Shown piece by piece: positions 1-5,360 of a stretch of DNA of 5,822 nucleotides. The notes below the pieces were generated by a model. The model was not told the DNA's origin. It saw only the letters and a list, made by a program, of their open reading frames with translations, and did no database searches. Source of the DNA: JAPUDQ01 sp964538665 (GTDB taxonomy: Bacteria; Patescibacteriota; Saccharimonadia; Saccharimonadales; Saccharimonadaceae); assembly GCA_964538665.1 (NCBI GenBank), contig CAZIEB010000033.1, positions 1 to 5,822 of the forward strand, read 5' to 3'. A program made the position numbers and the translations under genes. Each line of letters opens with the position of its first letter. Position 1 is the first letter of the stretch.

Positions 1-365
1 TCTTTTTCAATCTGCTCTACGAGTTTTTTATTCTCGTCACCAAGAATAAAGATAGGATTGGGGCCTGAACCGTCAATTTTCTCTATATTAGAGGTAATGT
101 ACTCGCGATTAAACACGCGAACCTTTTCATTAAAGTTCTGGCCATTTTTCCATTTTGTGCCATCCGCTTCAATTTCGTACTCAAGGCTTGGATGTTTAGG
201 CAGAGAACCGTCTTCAAGAGCAGTAAAGAGCTTGGAGAGCGTAGTCTTGCCGCTACCGTTCCAGCCATAGATGAGATTATATTGAGTGAAGTCCTCAAGA
301 TCAGCGCCCCATTTGTAGTCGCTAAAAATACCCAGATTCTTGATTTTTGTAATTTTCTGGATCAT
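1..365 (-). CDS. AAA_13-family P-loop ATPase, N-terminal part (runs off left edge)
   Basis: Only the first 121 codons are in the window; the gene continues past the left edge. It starts at ATG 365 with AAGGA and GGGA just upstream. The protein opens with MIQKITKIKNLGIF, then NLIYGWNGSGKTTLSKLF, in which residues 34-41 are a Walker A P-loop with K40 and T41. Around residues 91-97 it has VFNREYI, resembling the VFN-x-x-F/Y-I segment that follows the P-loop in AAA_13 proteins. That family (PF13166) contains SMC/Rad50-like ATPases with long coiled coils and includes the ATPase halves of the anticodon nucleases PrrC and RloC. Walker B, signature and any nuclease domain lie outside the window, so a nuclease or defence role cannot be claimed. 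The family call is good; the function is open. It is on the same strand as the exporter operon but has its own promoter. Confidence 0.85.
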   Translation of the reverse strand, partial: MIQKITKIKNLGIFSDYKWGADLEDFTQYNLIYGWNGSGKTTLSKLFTALEDGSLPKHPSLEYEIEADGTKWKNGQNFNEKVRVFNREYITSNIEKIDGSGPNPIFILGDENKKLVEQIEK

Positions 366-388
366 TATTCCCAATTTCCTTGAGGTAT

Positions 389-417
389 ATTATACCACTT
401 TTTTAGAGGTAAATTAA
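389..417 (-). promoter_or_regulatory. Extended -10 promoter of the AAA_13 gene with overlapping palindrome
   Basis: On the minus strand TGGTATAAT gives a perfect TATAAT (394-389) preceded by TG, an extended -10. Seventeen bases upstream is only a weak -35 (TTAATT, about 417-412). The predicted start is near 382, leaving a short leader that carries the ribosome binding site. A perfect inverted repeat, GGTATA-T-TATACC (384-396), covers the -10 and could be a repressor site or simply a by-product of the AT-rich box. Confidence 0.6.
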
Positions 418-462
418 AGAAGACTCCTGTTTCCTCGCAATGCGCGAAACACGAATCTTCTT
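417..462 (-). terminator. Long hairpin, probable terminator of the exporter operon
   Basis: The arms AAGAAGA (417-423) and TCTTCTT (456-462) pair perfectly. Inside them GTTTC (429-433) pairs with GAAAC (446-450), and CGC (436-438) with GCG (442-444), around a three-base AAT loop. On the minus strand the stem is followed by TAATTT, only a mediocre U tract. It lies downstream of the MFS gene and of the decayed permease tail, where the original operon would have ended. It could instead be a 5' leader hairpin for the AAA_13 gene if the -10 box at 475-470 is active, or act in both directions. Confidence 0.55.
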
Positions 463-469
463 ATTTCCG

Positions 470-478
470 ATTATACCA
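470..478 (-). promoter_or_regulatory. Second extended -10 box upstream of the AAA_13 gene
   Basis: TGGTATAAT occurs again on the minus strand, with TATAAT at 475-470. No convincing -35 is visible at the right distance (GTTAGA at 498-493). If used, transcription would start near 463, exactly at the base of the hairpin at 417-462, so that hairpin would form the 5' end of a longer leader. Low to moderate confidence because it rests on one short box. Confidence 0.3.
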
Positions 479-497
479 GCTTAACTACGTTATCTAA

Positions 498-548
498 CTA
501 CTTGTGGCGTAATGCATCAATTTAATCTTGTTTGGCTGCTCGGCGGCC
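498..548 (-). pseudogene. Remnant of the C-terminus of a MacB/FtsX-type ABC permease
   Basis: On the minus strand, codons from 548 to 498 read GRRAAKQD, stop, IDALRHK, stop. The intact permease at 2198-3481 ends in SRRAAKQDPIDALRYE. Reading frame, order and stop position all match; the conserved proline codon is replaced by TAA. At DNA level 501-545 matches 2201-2245 at 34 of 45 positions, including 20 of 21 at 525-545. Nothing similar to the permease can be followed upstream of the RR pair, so this is a broken tail of about 16 codons, not a gene. It lies 30 bases downstream of the MFS stop codon, so the MFS gene is bracketed by two copies of the same permease tail. Confidence 0.85.
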
Positions 549-578
549 ATTTCTTTTCGATCATGCGTAGCGTCCATG

Positions 579-2162
579 TTACTCGGCAGCTTTGTCCAGA
601 TAGGAAGCACTCGCCCCATCAATCTCAAGTGATTCTGTCACGGCGTCGCGCTCGACGGTGGTGCGCAGCGGGTCTTCGCGGATGAAGATGAGCAAGATGA
701 TGGCAACTACTACCAGCGGTACCATGTACAAGAAGACTGGTGTGAGCGCGTCGTTGTACGAGCCGATAATAACGTCACGTACTTCTGGTGGCAGGTGCTT
801 CACGAGTTCGGGCGTAAAGGAGTTGCTATTGCCGGCGACACCACTAGCACTCGCCATGCGCTCGCCCAGTAGTTGCGTCAGGCGTGCCGTAAACAGACTG
901 CCGACAATCGCCGAGCCGATAGAAGCACCGATTTGTCGGAAATAGTTATTGCTCGCAGTCGCCGTGCCAACTTCTTTGAGGGGAAATGTATTCTGAACGA
1001 TCAGCACCAAGAGCTGCATGCTGAGGCCAAGGCCGACGCCCATGACTGCCAGATAGCTGCAGAGCATCCATATTGGCAGGTCAGGCGTCATGGTTGAAAG
1101 CAGCAGCAAGGCGATGACGACGATAGACGTACCAGCTACCGGGAACCACTTGTAGCGGCCAGTTTTACTGACAAGTGCGCCCGATACGATAGAACTAACC
1201 AGGAGGGCTGCCATCATCGGAATCATCATAAACCCAGCTTCAGTGGCACTCGCACCGGTTACCATTTGCAAGTACGTTGGCAGGTAGGCCATTGCGCCAA
1301 ACATTGCGATGCCGATGATGAGCCCAGCACCGGTAGTGAGCAGAAAGTTCTTCTTTTTGAACAAATGCAGCGGCATGATTGGCTCAGCGGCCCGACGCTC
1401 GACAGCGACAAAAGCAATTGCGGTAACAATAGCCGCAATAATCAAGCCGATAATAACTCCCGAGTTCCAGTCATAGGTTGTGCCGCCCCAAGTAGTGACA
1501 AGTACCAGCGAAGTCGATGCGAGTGCAAGCAGTCCCATACCCGCTATGTCGAGTTTTGGTTTGACGGCATTCACAACTTTTGGCAGACGCAGGAAGAAAA
1601 TAGCTGAGGCGATTGCTAGGATGCCGAGTGGGATATTCATCCAAAATGCCCAGCGCCAACCAATACCCTCGGTGAACCAACCACCCAGCAGTGGCCCAGC
1701 GACTGACGACAAGGCAAAGACTCCACCCATAATTCCCATGTATTTACCACGTTCGCGGGCCGATACGACGTCAGCAATGATAGCCTGCGACAAAATCATT
1801 AGCCCACCACCACCAAGTCCTTGGATTGCTCGACCGATGATCAGCCACGTCATATCTTGTGCCAAGCCACCGACGATCGAGCCGAGCATGAAGGTACTAA
1901 TAGCGCCGATAAATAGTCCTTTACGACCGATCAGGTCACCGAGCTTGCCATAGACCGGCAGCATGATGGTTGATGCCAGAATATACGCTGTCGTTACCCA
2001 TAGCATGTGATCGACACCATTGAGCTCGCCAACGATTGTGGGGAGAGCCGTACTGAAAATTGTCTGATCAAGCGATGCAAGTAGCATTGTCATCATCAGC
2101 CCAGCGAATACTAGGAGGATGTGTTGCTTTTTGTTTGATTCTTTTCCGGGTACTTGTTTCAT
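579..2162 (-). CDS. DHA2-family (EmrB/QacA-type) 14-helix MFS drug exporter
   Basis: This inner-membrane protein of 527 residues is likely a proton-driven exporter of drugs or other hydrophobic compounds; the substrate cannot be read from sequence. Family motifs are in order: LDQTIFSTALPTIV at 31-44 (DHA2 motif D1, with the helix 1 acidic residue D32), GKLGDLIGRK at 72-81 (motif A), GRAIQGLGGG at 110-119 (motif B, R111) and the helix 5 antiporter motif C around 146-161 (GGVFALSSVAGPLLGG). Length and helix pattern fit the 14-TM class. The C-terminal tail after about residue 495 is hydrophilic and acidic. It starts at ATG 2162, 35 bases after the permease stop. The only Shine-Dalgarno-like sequence, AAGG, is about 16 bases upstream, farther than usual. 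It is the last gene of the AbrB-ABC operon and is bracketed by repeated permease tails, suggesting later addition. No MFP (EmrA) partner is present. Confidence 0.95.
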   Translation of the reverse strand: MKQVPGKESNKKQHILLVFAGLMMTMLLASLDQTIFSTALPTIVGELNGVDHMLWVTTAYILASTIMLPVYGKLGDLIGRKGLFIGAISTFMLGSIVGGLAQDMTWLIIGRAIQGLGGGGLMILSQAIIADVVSARERGKYMGIMGGVFALSSVAGPLLGGWFTEGIGWRWAFWMNIPLGILAIASAIFFLRLPKVVNAVKPKLDIAGMGLLALASTSLVLVTTWGGTTYDWNSGVIIGLIIAAIVTAIAFVAVERRAAEPIMPLHLFKKKNFLLTTGAGLIIGIAMFGAMAYLPTYLQMVTGASATEAGFMMIPMMAALLVSSIVSGALVSKTGRYKWFPVAGTSIVVIALLLLSTMTPDLPIWMLCSYLAVMGVGLGLSMQLLVLIVQNTFPLKEVGTATASNNYFRQIGASIGSAIVGSLFTARLTQLLGERMASASGVAGNSNSFTPELVKHLPPEVRDVIIGSYNDALTPVFLYMVPLVVVAIILLIFIREDPLRTTVERDAVTESLEIDGASASYLDKAAE

Positions 2163-2197
2163 AAAAGTAGATTAATTACCTTGTTATTAAATTTGTA

Positions 2198-3481
2198 TTA
2201 TTCGTAGCGCAGTGCGTCGATAGGATCTTGCTTGGCTGCTCGGCGTGACGGCAGGGTACCCGAGAGGAACGCGATACTCATAACGACGATTGCAATGATA
2301 AGAAGCGGCATGAACGGAAACGCCATTAGTTCGAAACCTGGCAAATCTTTTAAGAAGCTGTCACTCGCAACTTTATTAATTACCTGACCAGCACCGATTG
2401 CAGCCACAATACCGATCAAACTACCCCAGAAGCCTATGAGGATAGCTTCGACACTGAACAGTAAGAATACTTTTGATCGAGCCATACCCATCGCTTTCAT
2501 CAGGCCGATTTCTTTGGTACGTTCTTGGACTGACATGAACAGCGTATTGATGATGCCGAAGCTGGCGGCGAGCAAGGCAATCGCACCGAAGAAGATCAGT
2601 ACAGCCGTAATCGCGTTGATGACCTGCTTGATGATACCTAACTGGTCGTCGATTGTCTTGGCGGTGAAGCCAGCGCTGTCAAGTTCATCTTTGATAGTTT
2701 GTAACTTTTCGCTTGAAATACTATCGTCAAACTGGGCATAAGCTCCCATGAAACGGTCTGATACTTCAGGTGGCAAGCCCCTAGATTGAGCAGCAAATAA
2801 GTCGTCTGTTAATGCTCCATTGACTGATGCGCTACCTTGGGAGAACAATGACTTTTCTTGGACACCACTGACAGTTGCTTTGGTCGTCATGATCTCACCG
2901 GCCGGTGTTTTACTGGCGATTGTCAATGTTTTGCCAACCGCCTCATCGCTAGAGCCAAAGCCAAATGCCGAGACGTACTCAACTGGGAGTAATACCTGTG
3001 GCGTAGAGGAAGCGTTACTGGGTTTACTGCCAGCCACAAGACTGATATTCATGCTACTGATGATTGGCTGGGCATTGAGTTGATACTTTTCGTTGTTTGG
3101 ACCTACAGCGTACTCGATAGCAACAAGGCGCATTGGTTTGACATCATGAATACCGGGTTGCTTCGAAAGCCGTTCGATATCGGCGGTGTCAAATGTCGAA
3201 CCAAGAAGTGCTGACTGCGCATTGGCGGCCTTTTTCTCAGGGTTATATTTTTGTGGCCCGCTGCCGGTTTGCAGCTCGACTTTCGGTTGAATAAGGAGTA
3301 CATCTGTTGCGCCGATACTGCCTACTTGCGCATCAATATACGATGATACACCAGAAGTGATACCAACCGTAAGTGTGATAGTAAACGCTCCGATAAATAT
3401 CGAAATAATTGTCAGGATGGTGCGGGTTTTGCTGCGCAACAGATTAGAGTTGGCTGTACGCAGAATATCAATGAGTTTCAT
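2198..3481 (-). CDS. MacB/FtsX-type ABC transporter permease
   Basis: This 427-residue membrane protein is the permease half of a MacB/LolCE-type ABC exporter. One transmembrane helix lies at about residues 21-44. It is followed by a large extracytoplasmic MacB_PCD-like domain (about 46-285), then an FtsX domain with three helices near 290-315, 338-365 and 388-410. The conserved cytoplasmic segment after helix 2 reads SVQERTKEIGLMKAMG (317-332), where these permeases contact the ATPase. The C-terminus is SRRAAKQDPIDALRYE, the usual (A/P)-x-x-DPI-x-ALRYE ending. The start is clear: ATG 3481 overlaps the ATPase stop as TAATG and has AAGGAG eight bases upstream. No MacA-like adaptor or outer-membrane partner is nearby, which fits a single-membrane cell. 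Such systems handle antimicrobial peptides, lipoproteins or envelope stress rather than nutrients; the actual substrate is unknown. Confidence 0.95.
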   Translation of the reverse strand: MKLIDILRTANSNLLRSKTRTILTIISIFIGAFTITLTVGITSGVSSYIDAQVGSIGATDVLLIQPKVELQTGSGPQKYNPEKKAANAQSALLGSTFDTADIERLSKQPGIHDVKPMRLVAIEYAVGPNNEKYQLNAQPIISSMNISLVAGSKPSNASSTPQVLLPVEYVSAFGFGSSDEAVGKTLTIASKTPAGEIMTTKATVSGVQEKSLFSQGSASVNGALTDDLFAAQSRGLPPEVSDRFMGAYAQFDDSISSEKLQTIKDELDSAGFTAKTIDDQLGIIKQVINAITAVLIFFGAIALLAASFGIINTLFMSVQERTKEIGLMKAMGMARSKVFLLFSVEAILIGFWGSLIGIVAAIGAGQVINKVASDSFLKDLPGFELMAFPFMPLLIIAIVVMSIAFLSGTLPSRRAAKQDPIDALRYE

Positions 3482-4161
3482 TATGCAGTCTCCTTTTCTA
3501 CGTGCCCATCCTTAATGAAAATCTGGCGGTCAAATCGTTTTGCAAGATCATCATCGTGCGTCACGACGATGAGGGTAATGCCCTGCTCTTCATTCAATTT
3601 AAAAAGGAGTTCCTCAATTTTGTCGCCAGTCTTGCTATCGAGATTACCGGTTGGTTCATCGGCAAAAATAATTTTTGGGTTATTAACTAGCGCTCTGGCA
3701 ATAACGACTCGCTGCTTTTGACCACCACTCAGATTGTTGGCTTTGCTATTCGCCTTGTCTTCGAGCTCGACCGATTTTAGCGCTTCAAGCCCTCGACGGT
3801 TGCGCTCTTTGACACCGATACCAGCAATTTTGAGCGGGAGAATGACATTATTCAGTACGGTGTCATTGCCATTGAGGAAAAATTGCTGAAATACAAACCC
3901 AAATTCGCGATTGCGAAGTTTATCAAGCTGACGTGCACTTAAACTTGTCGCGTCTTTGCCGTGTACACGTACCGTGCCACTGGTTGGAGAATCCAGTAGC
4001 GCCAATAGATGCATGAGCGTACTTTTGCCCGAGCCGCTCTTACCGATGATAGCCACTTTCTCACCGGCTTTAATATCAATCGTAACATCATGCAGTGCAG
4101 TGAATATGGCGTCGCCCCTACCGTATGTTTTGCTTAGCTGCTTTGTCCCGATAGCAGACAT
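3481..4161 (-). CDS. ABC transporter ATPase (MacB/LolD-type)
   Basis: This 226-residue cytoplasmic nucleotide-binding protein powers the permease encoded next to it. All ATPase elements are intact: aromatic A-loop Y13, Walker A GKSGSGKST at 40-48, Q-loop glutamine in FQQF near 91-94, signature LSGGQ at 144-148, Walker B IIFADEP at 164-170 with catalytic E169, D-loop NLDS at 173-176 and switch H202. The length and the LSGGQKQRVVIARAL block fit the LolD/MacB/FtsE branch that pairs with FtsX-fold permeases. ATG 4161 shares one base with the stop of the AbrB gene (TAATG), with AAGGA about 12 bases upstream inside that gene. The stop in turn overlaps the permease start. All three genes are therefore probably translationally coupled and made in fixed ratio. 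Confidence 0.97.
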   Translation of the reverse strand: MSAIGTKQLSKTYGRGDAIFTALHDVTIDIKAGEKVAIIGKSGSGKSTLMHLLALLDSPTSGTVRVHGKDATSLSARQLDKLRNREFGFVFQQFFLNGNDTVLNNVILPLKIAGIGVKERNRRGLEALKSVELEDKANSKANNLSGGQKQRVVIARALVNNPKIIFADEPTGNLDSKTGDKIEELLFKLNEEQGITLIVVTHDDDLAKRFDRQIFIKDGHVEKETA

Positions 4162-4397
4162 TATTTTGTTTCTTCCTTGCTTTCACTCAATACTGTGGCG
4201 ATGCTACTGGTGGCACGCTGCATATGTGCTTCTAATACTTCTGGCTTCACAGCAATAAACCCGGATTGGCCGGGTGCTGACAAGATAAGAATCTTGTCGC
4301 CTTCTTGAATACCAAGTTTTTCGCGTGCTTCTGCAGGGATGACGAATTGGCCTTTTGTGCCAACAGTTGCCGATCCCCAAAATTTCAAATCGTTCAT
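4161..4397 (-). CDS. AbrB/MazE-like (SpoVT-AbrB) transcriptional regulator
   Basis: This is a DNA-binding protein of 78 residues. Residues 9-40 form a swapped-hairpin AbrB domain: SATVGTKGQFVIPAEAREKL followed by GIQEGDKILIL. The rest is a short charged helical tail ending SESKEETK, useful for dimer or tetramer formation. I choose ATG 4397 because AAAAGGAG sits five bases upstream; an in-frame ATG at 4424 would add nine residues, but it lies inside the palindrome at 4411-4426 and has no ribosome binding site. It is the first gene of the operon and overlaps the ABC ATPase gene by one base, so it very likely controls this exporter operon. A MazE-like antitoxin is the main alternative for this fold, but no toxin gene is adjacent. 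Confidence 0.9.
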   Translation of the reverse strand: MNDLKFWGSATVGTKGQFVIPAEAREKLGIQEGDKILILSAPGQSGFIAVKPEVLEAHMQRATSSIATVLSESKEETK

Positions 4398-4410
4398 GCT
4401 ACTCCTTTTT

Positions 4411-4426
4411 GTATGACATTTCATAC
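4411..4426 (-). promoter_or_regulatory. Palindrome in the leader of the AbrB-ABC-MFS operon, probable operator
   Basis: GTATGA-CATT-TCATAC is a perfect 6-4-6 inverted repeat just upstream of the AAAAGGAG ribosome binding site of the AbrB gene. With the predicted start near 4431 it lies at about +5 to +20, where a bound dimer would block transcription. Autoregulation by the AbrB-type protein is the simplest reading but is inferred. The same sequence could also fold as a six-pair hairpin in the RNA next to the ribosome binding site. Confidence 0.6.
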
Positions 4427-4437
4427 TTTATGGTTTT

Positions 4438-4467
4438 AGTATACATTAAATACATGCTGAATAGCAA
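4438..4467 (-). promoter_or_regulatory. Promoter of the AbrB-ABC-MFS operon
   Basis: On the minus strand TTGCTA (4467-4462, four of six consensus bases) and TATACT (4443-4438, five of six) are separated by 18 bases. The start would be about 4431, giving a leader of roughly 34 bases that contains the palindrome and ribosome binding site. No other good promoter is visible in front of the downstream genes of the operon. Confidence 0.55.
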
Positions 4468-4473
4468 TATTCT

Positions 4474-4539
4474 TCTAACGAACCGTGAGAGTCAATCCAT
4501 ATAGAATATCTTGGGTTAGATACTACTCTCAGCGTTACA
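4474..4539 (-). pseudogene. Remnant of the C-terminus of a paralogue of the right-edge gene
   Basis: On the minus strand this stretch reads NAESSI, stop, PKIFYMD, stop, LSRFVRR. The intact protein at 5361-5822 ends NSESSIDLKITYHGQTRIVRITQ. About 11 of 22 aligned positions agree, in the same frame, with two stop codons and one extra codon in the remnant. At DNA level 4508-4538 matches 5404-5434 at 25 of 31 positions, including twelve identical bases (gatactactctc at 4519-4530 and 5415-5426). It is therefore a decayed gene tail. It lies beside the start of the DUF2975/Xre pair, which is thus bracketed by two copies of the same gene end. Confidence 0.75.
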
Positions 4540-4579
4540 TGAATGCCGCAATAGTATACTGCTGTTCGATAAAAATATA

Positions 4580-4608
4580 TTGACAAACGATAAATACTAA
4601 ATTATAGT
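4580..4608 (+). promoter_or_regulatory. Near-consensus sigma-70-type promoter for the DUF2975/Xre pair
   Basis: TTGACA (4580-4585) is a perfect -35; 17 bases later TATAGT (4603-4608) matches TATAAT at five of six positions. Seven bases separate it from the ATG at 4616, so the transcript should begin at or within a base or two of the start codon. This is the strongest promoter in the window by inspection. Confidence 0.8.
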
Positions 4609-4617
4609 GAACACTAT
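4604..4617 (+). promoter_or_regulatory. Palindromic operator overlapping the -10 box and start site
   Basis: ATAGTG-AA-CACTAT is a perfect 14-base inverted repeat. It covers most of the -10 box, the predicted transcription start and the first two bases of the start codon. Small Xre/Cro-type proteins commonly bind sites of this size and place them over their own promoters, so the Xre regulator at 5125-5328 is the natural candidate. Binding is inferred. Confidence 0.65.
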
Positions 4618-5125
4618 GAAAAAACAGAGCAACCAGACAATAAAGCGAAGTTCAATCATATTTCTCCAAGCAGTCATTGTGCTTATCGGTATCGCGGCTC
4701 TTGCTCTTATGCTGCTCGAACCTCATCTTGAGGGTAGAAACACAAATGCCAGCCTTTTTCAGATATATTTTACCGATCCATTCTTGGCGTATGTCTATGT
4801 TGCGTCTCTACCGTTTTTTGTGGCATTGTTTCAAGCATTCAAACTACTCGGGCTTATTGGGCGTGATAAAGTGTTTTCGCAAAAGGCTGTACATACTCTA
4901 AAAGTTATAAAATATTGTGCGTTTATAACGGCTGGTGCGGTAGTGGCGGCAATTGTCTATCTTAAAATTGCCTCACTCAGTAACAGTGAAGATGCTGCGG
5001 GAGCAATTATGCTTGGAAATGTTGCAATATTTGCCTCTATTGTTATTGGCACGGCGGCGGCTGTCTTTCGAAAGACGTTGCAAAGTGCGGTAGATATAAA
5101 GTCCGAGAACGACTTAACGGTATAA
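4616..5125 (+). CDS. DUF2975 four-helix membrane protein (YoaS-like)
   Basis: This integral membrane protein of 169 residues has no established biochemical function. Counting from the ATG at 4616, hydrophobic helices lie near residues 12-35, 54-76, 94-117 and 130-151. Conserved-looking DUF2975 features are the EPHLEGRN segment after helix 1, FFVALFQAFKLLG in helix 2, FSQKAVHTLKVIKYC before helix 3 and the C-terminal AVDIKSENDLTV. An in-frame GTG at 4607 would add three residues, but it falls inside the -10 box, so ATG 4616 is the likely start; there is no Shine-Dalgarno sequence, which fits a leaderless message. The stop overlaps the start of the Xre gene as TAATG. DUF2975 genes regularly sit beside a YozG-type Xre gene, as here; the pair probably forms one regulated unit, perhaps with the membrane protein sensing or modulating the regulator. 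Confidence 0.9.
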   Translation: MKKQSNQTIKRSSIIFLQAVIVLIGIAALALMLLEPHLEGRNTNASLFQIYFTDPFLAYVYVASLPFFVALFQAFKLLGLIGRDKVFSQKAVHTLKVIKYCAFITAGAVVAAIVYLKIASLSNSEDAAGAIMLGNVAIFASIVIGTAAAVFRKTLQSAVDIKSENDLTV

Positions 5126-5328
5126 TGATGGCAATCGTTATCAACATAGACGTAATGCTAGCAAAGCGGAAAATGAGTGTGACTGAGCTAGCGGAAAAGG
5201 TCGGCATTACCATGGCTAACATTTCCGTATTGAAAAACGGAAAGGCAAAAGCAATCCGTTTTTCGACCCTGGAGACCATCTGCAAAGCACTTGATTGCCA
5301 ACCTGGCGATATATTGGAATATAGATAA
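5125..5328 (+). CDS. Small Xre-family HTH regulator (YozG-like)
   Basis: This DNA-binding protein of 67 residues is little more than one helix-turn-helix domain. IDVMLAKRKMSVTELAEKVG forms helices 1 and 2, ITMANISVLKNGKAKAIRF the recognition helix and following turn, and STLETICKALDCQPGDILEY the last helices. The ending CQPGDILEY is typical of the YozG/Cro-C1 group encoded next to DUF2975 genes. The start may be ATG 5125, overlapping the upstream stop by one base, or ATG 5128 (MAIVIN). No Shine-Dalgarno sequence is obvious, so translation is probably coupled to the DUF2975 gene. It most likely represses the promoter at 4580-4608 through the palindrome at 4604-4617. No clear terminator is seen in the 32 bases before the convergent gene. 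Confidence 0.93.
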   Translation: MMAIVINIDVMLAKRKMSVTELAEKVGITMANISVLKNGKAKAIRFSTLETICKALDCQPGDILEYR

Positions 5329-5360
5329 AGTCAGTTATAGCATGAAAGTATGTAGCGATA

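Noticed and set aside
58..383. Short plus-strand open frames at the left edge
   Set aside because: They are antisense to the AAA_13 gene, whose minus-strand frame carries a clear P-loop.
1480..1953. A 157-codon open frame on the plus strand
   Set aside because: It lies wholly antisense to the MFS gene, is proline- and serine-rich without family motifs, and mirrors the codon structure of the real gene.
4398..4424. Upstream ATG start for the AbrB gene (87 residues)
   Set aside because: It has no ribosome binding site and lies in the palindrome; ATG 4397 has AAAAGGAG at ideal spacing and begins where family homology begins.
4553..4560. AGTATACT self-complementary octamer as an operator
   Set aside because: Too short and AT-rich to distinguish from chance, and not placed on a recognisable promoter element.
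4607..4615. GTG start for the DUF2975 gene
   Set aside because: The GTG is part of the -10 box, so it would not be in the message; ATG 4616 is at the predicted transcript start.
5329..5360. Terminator between the convergent Xre and right-edge genes
   Set aside because: No stable stem followed by a T tract could be found in either direction.
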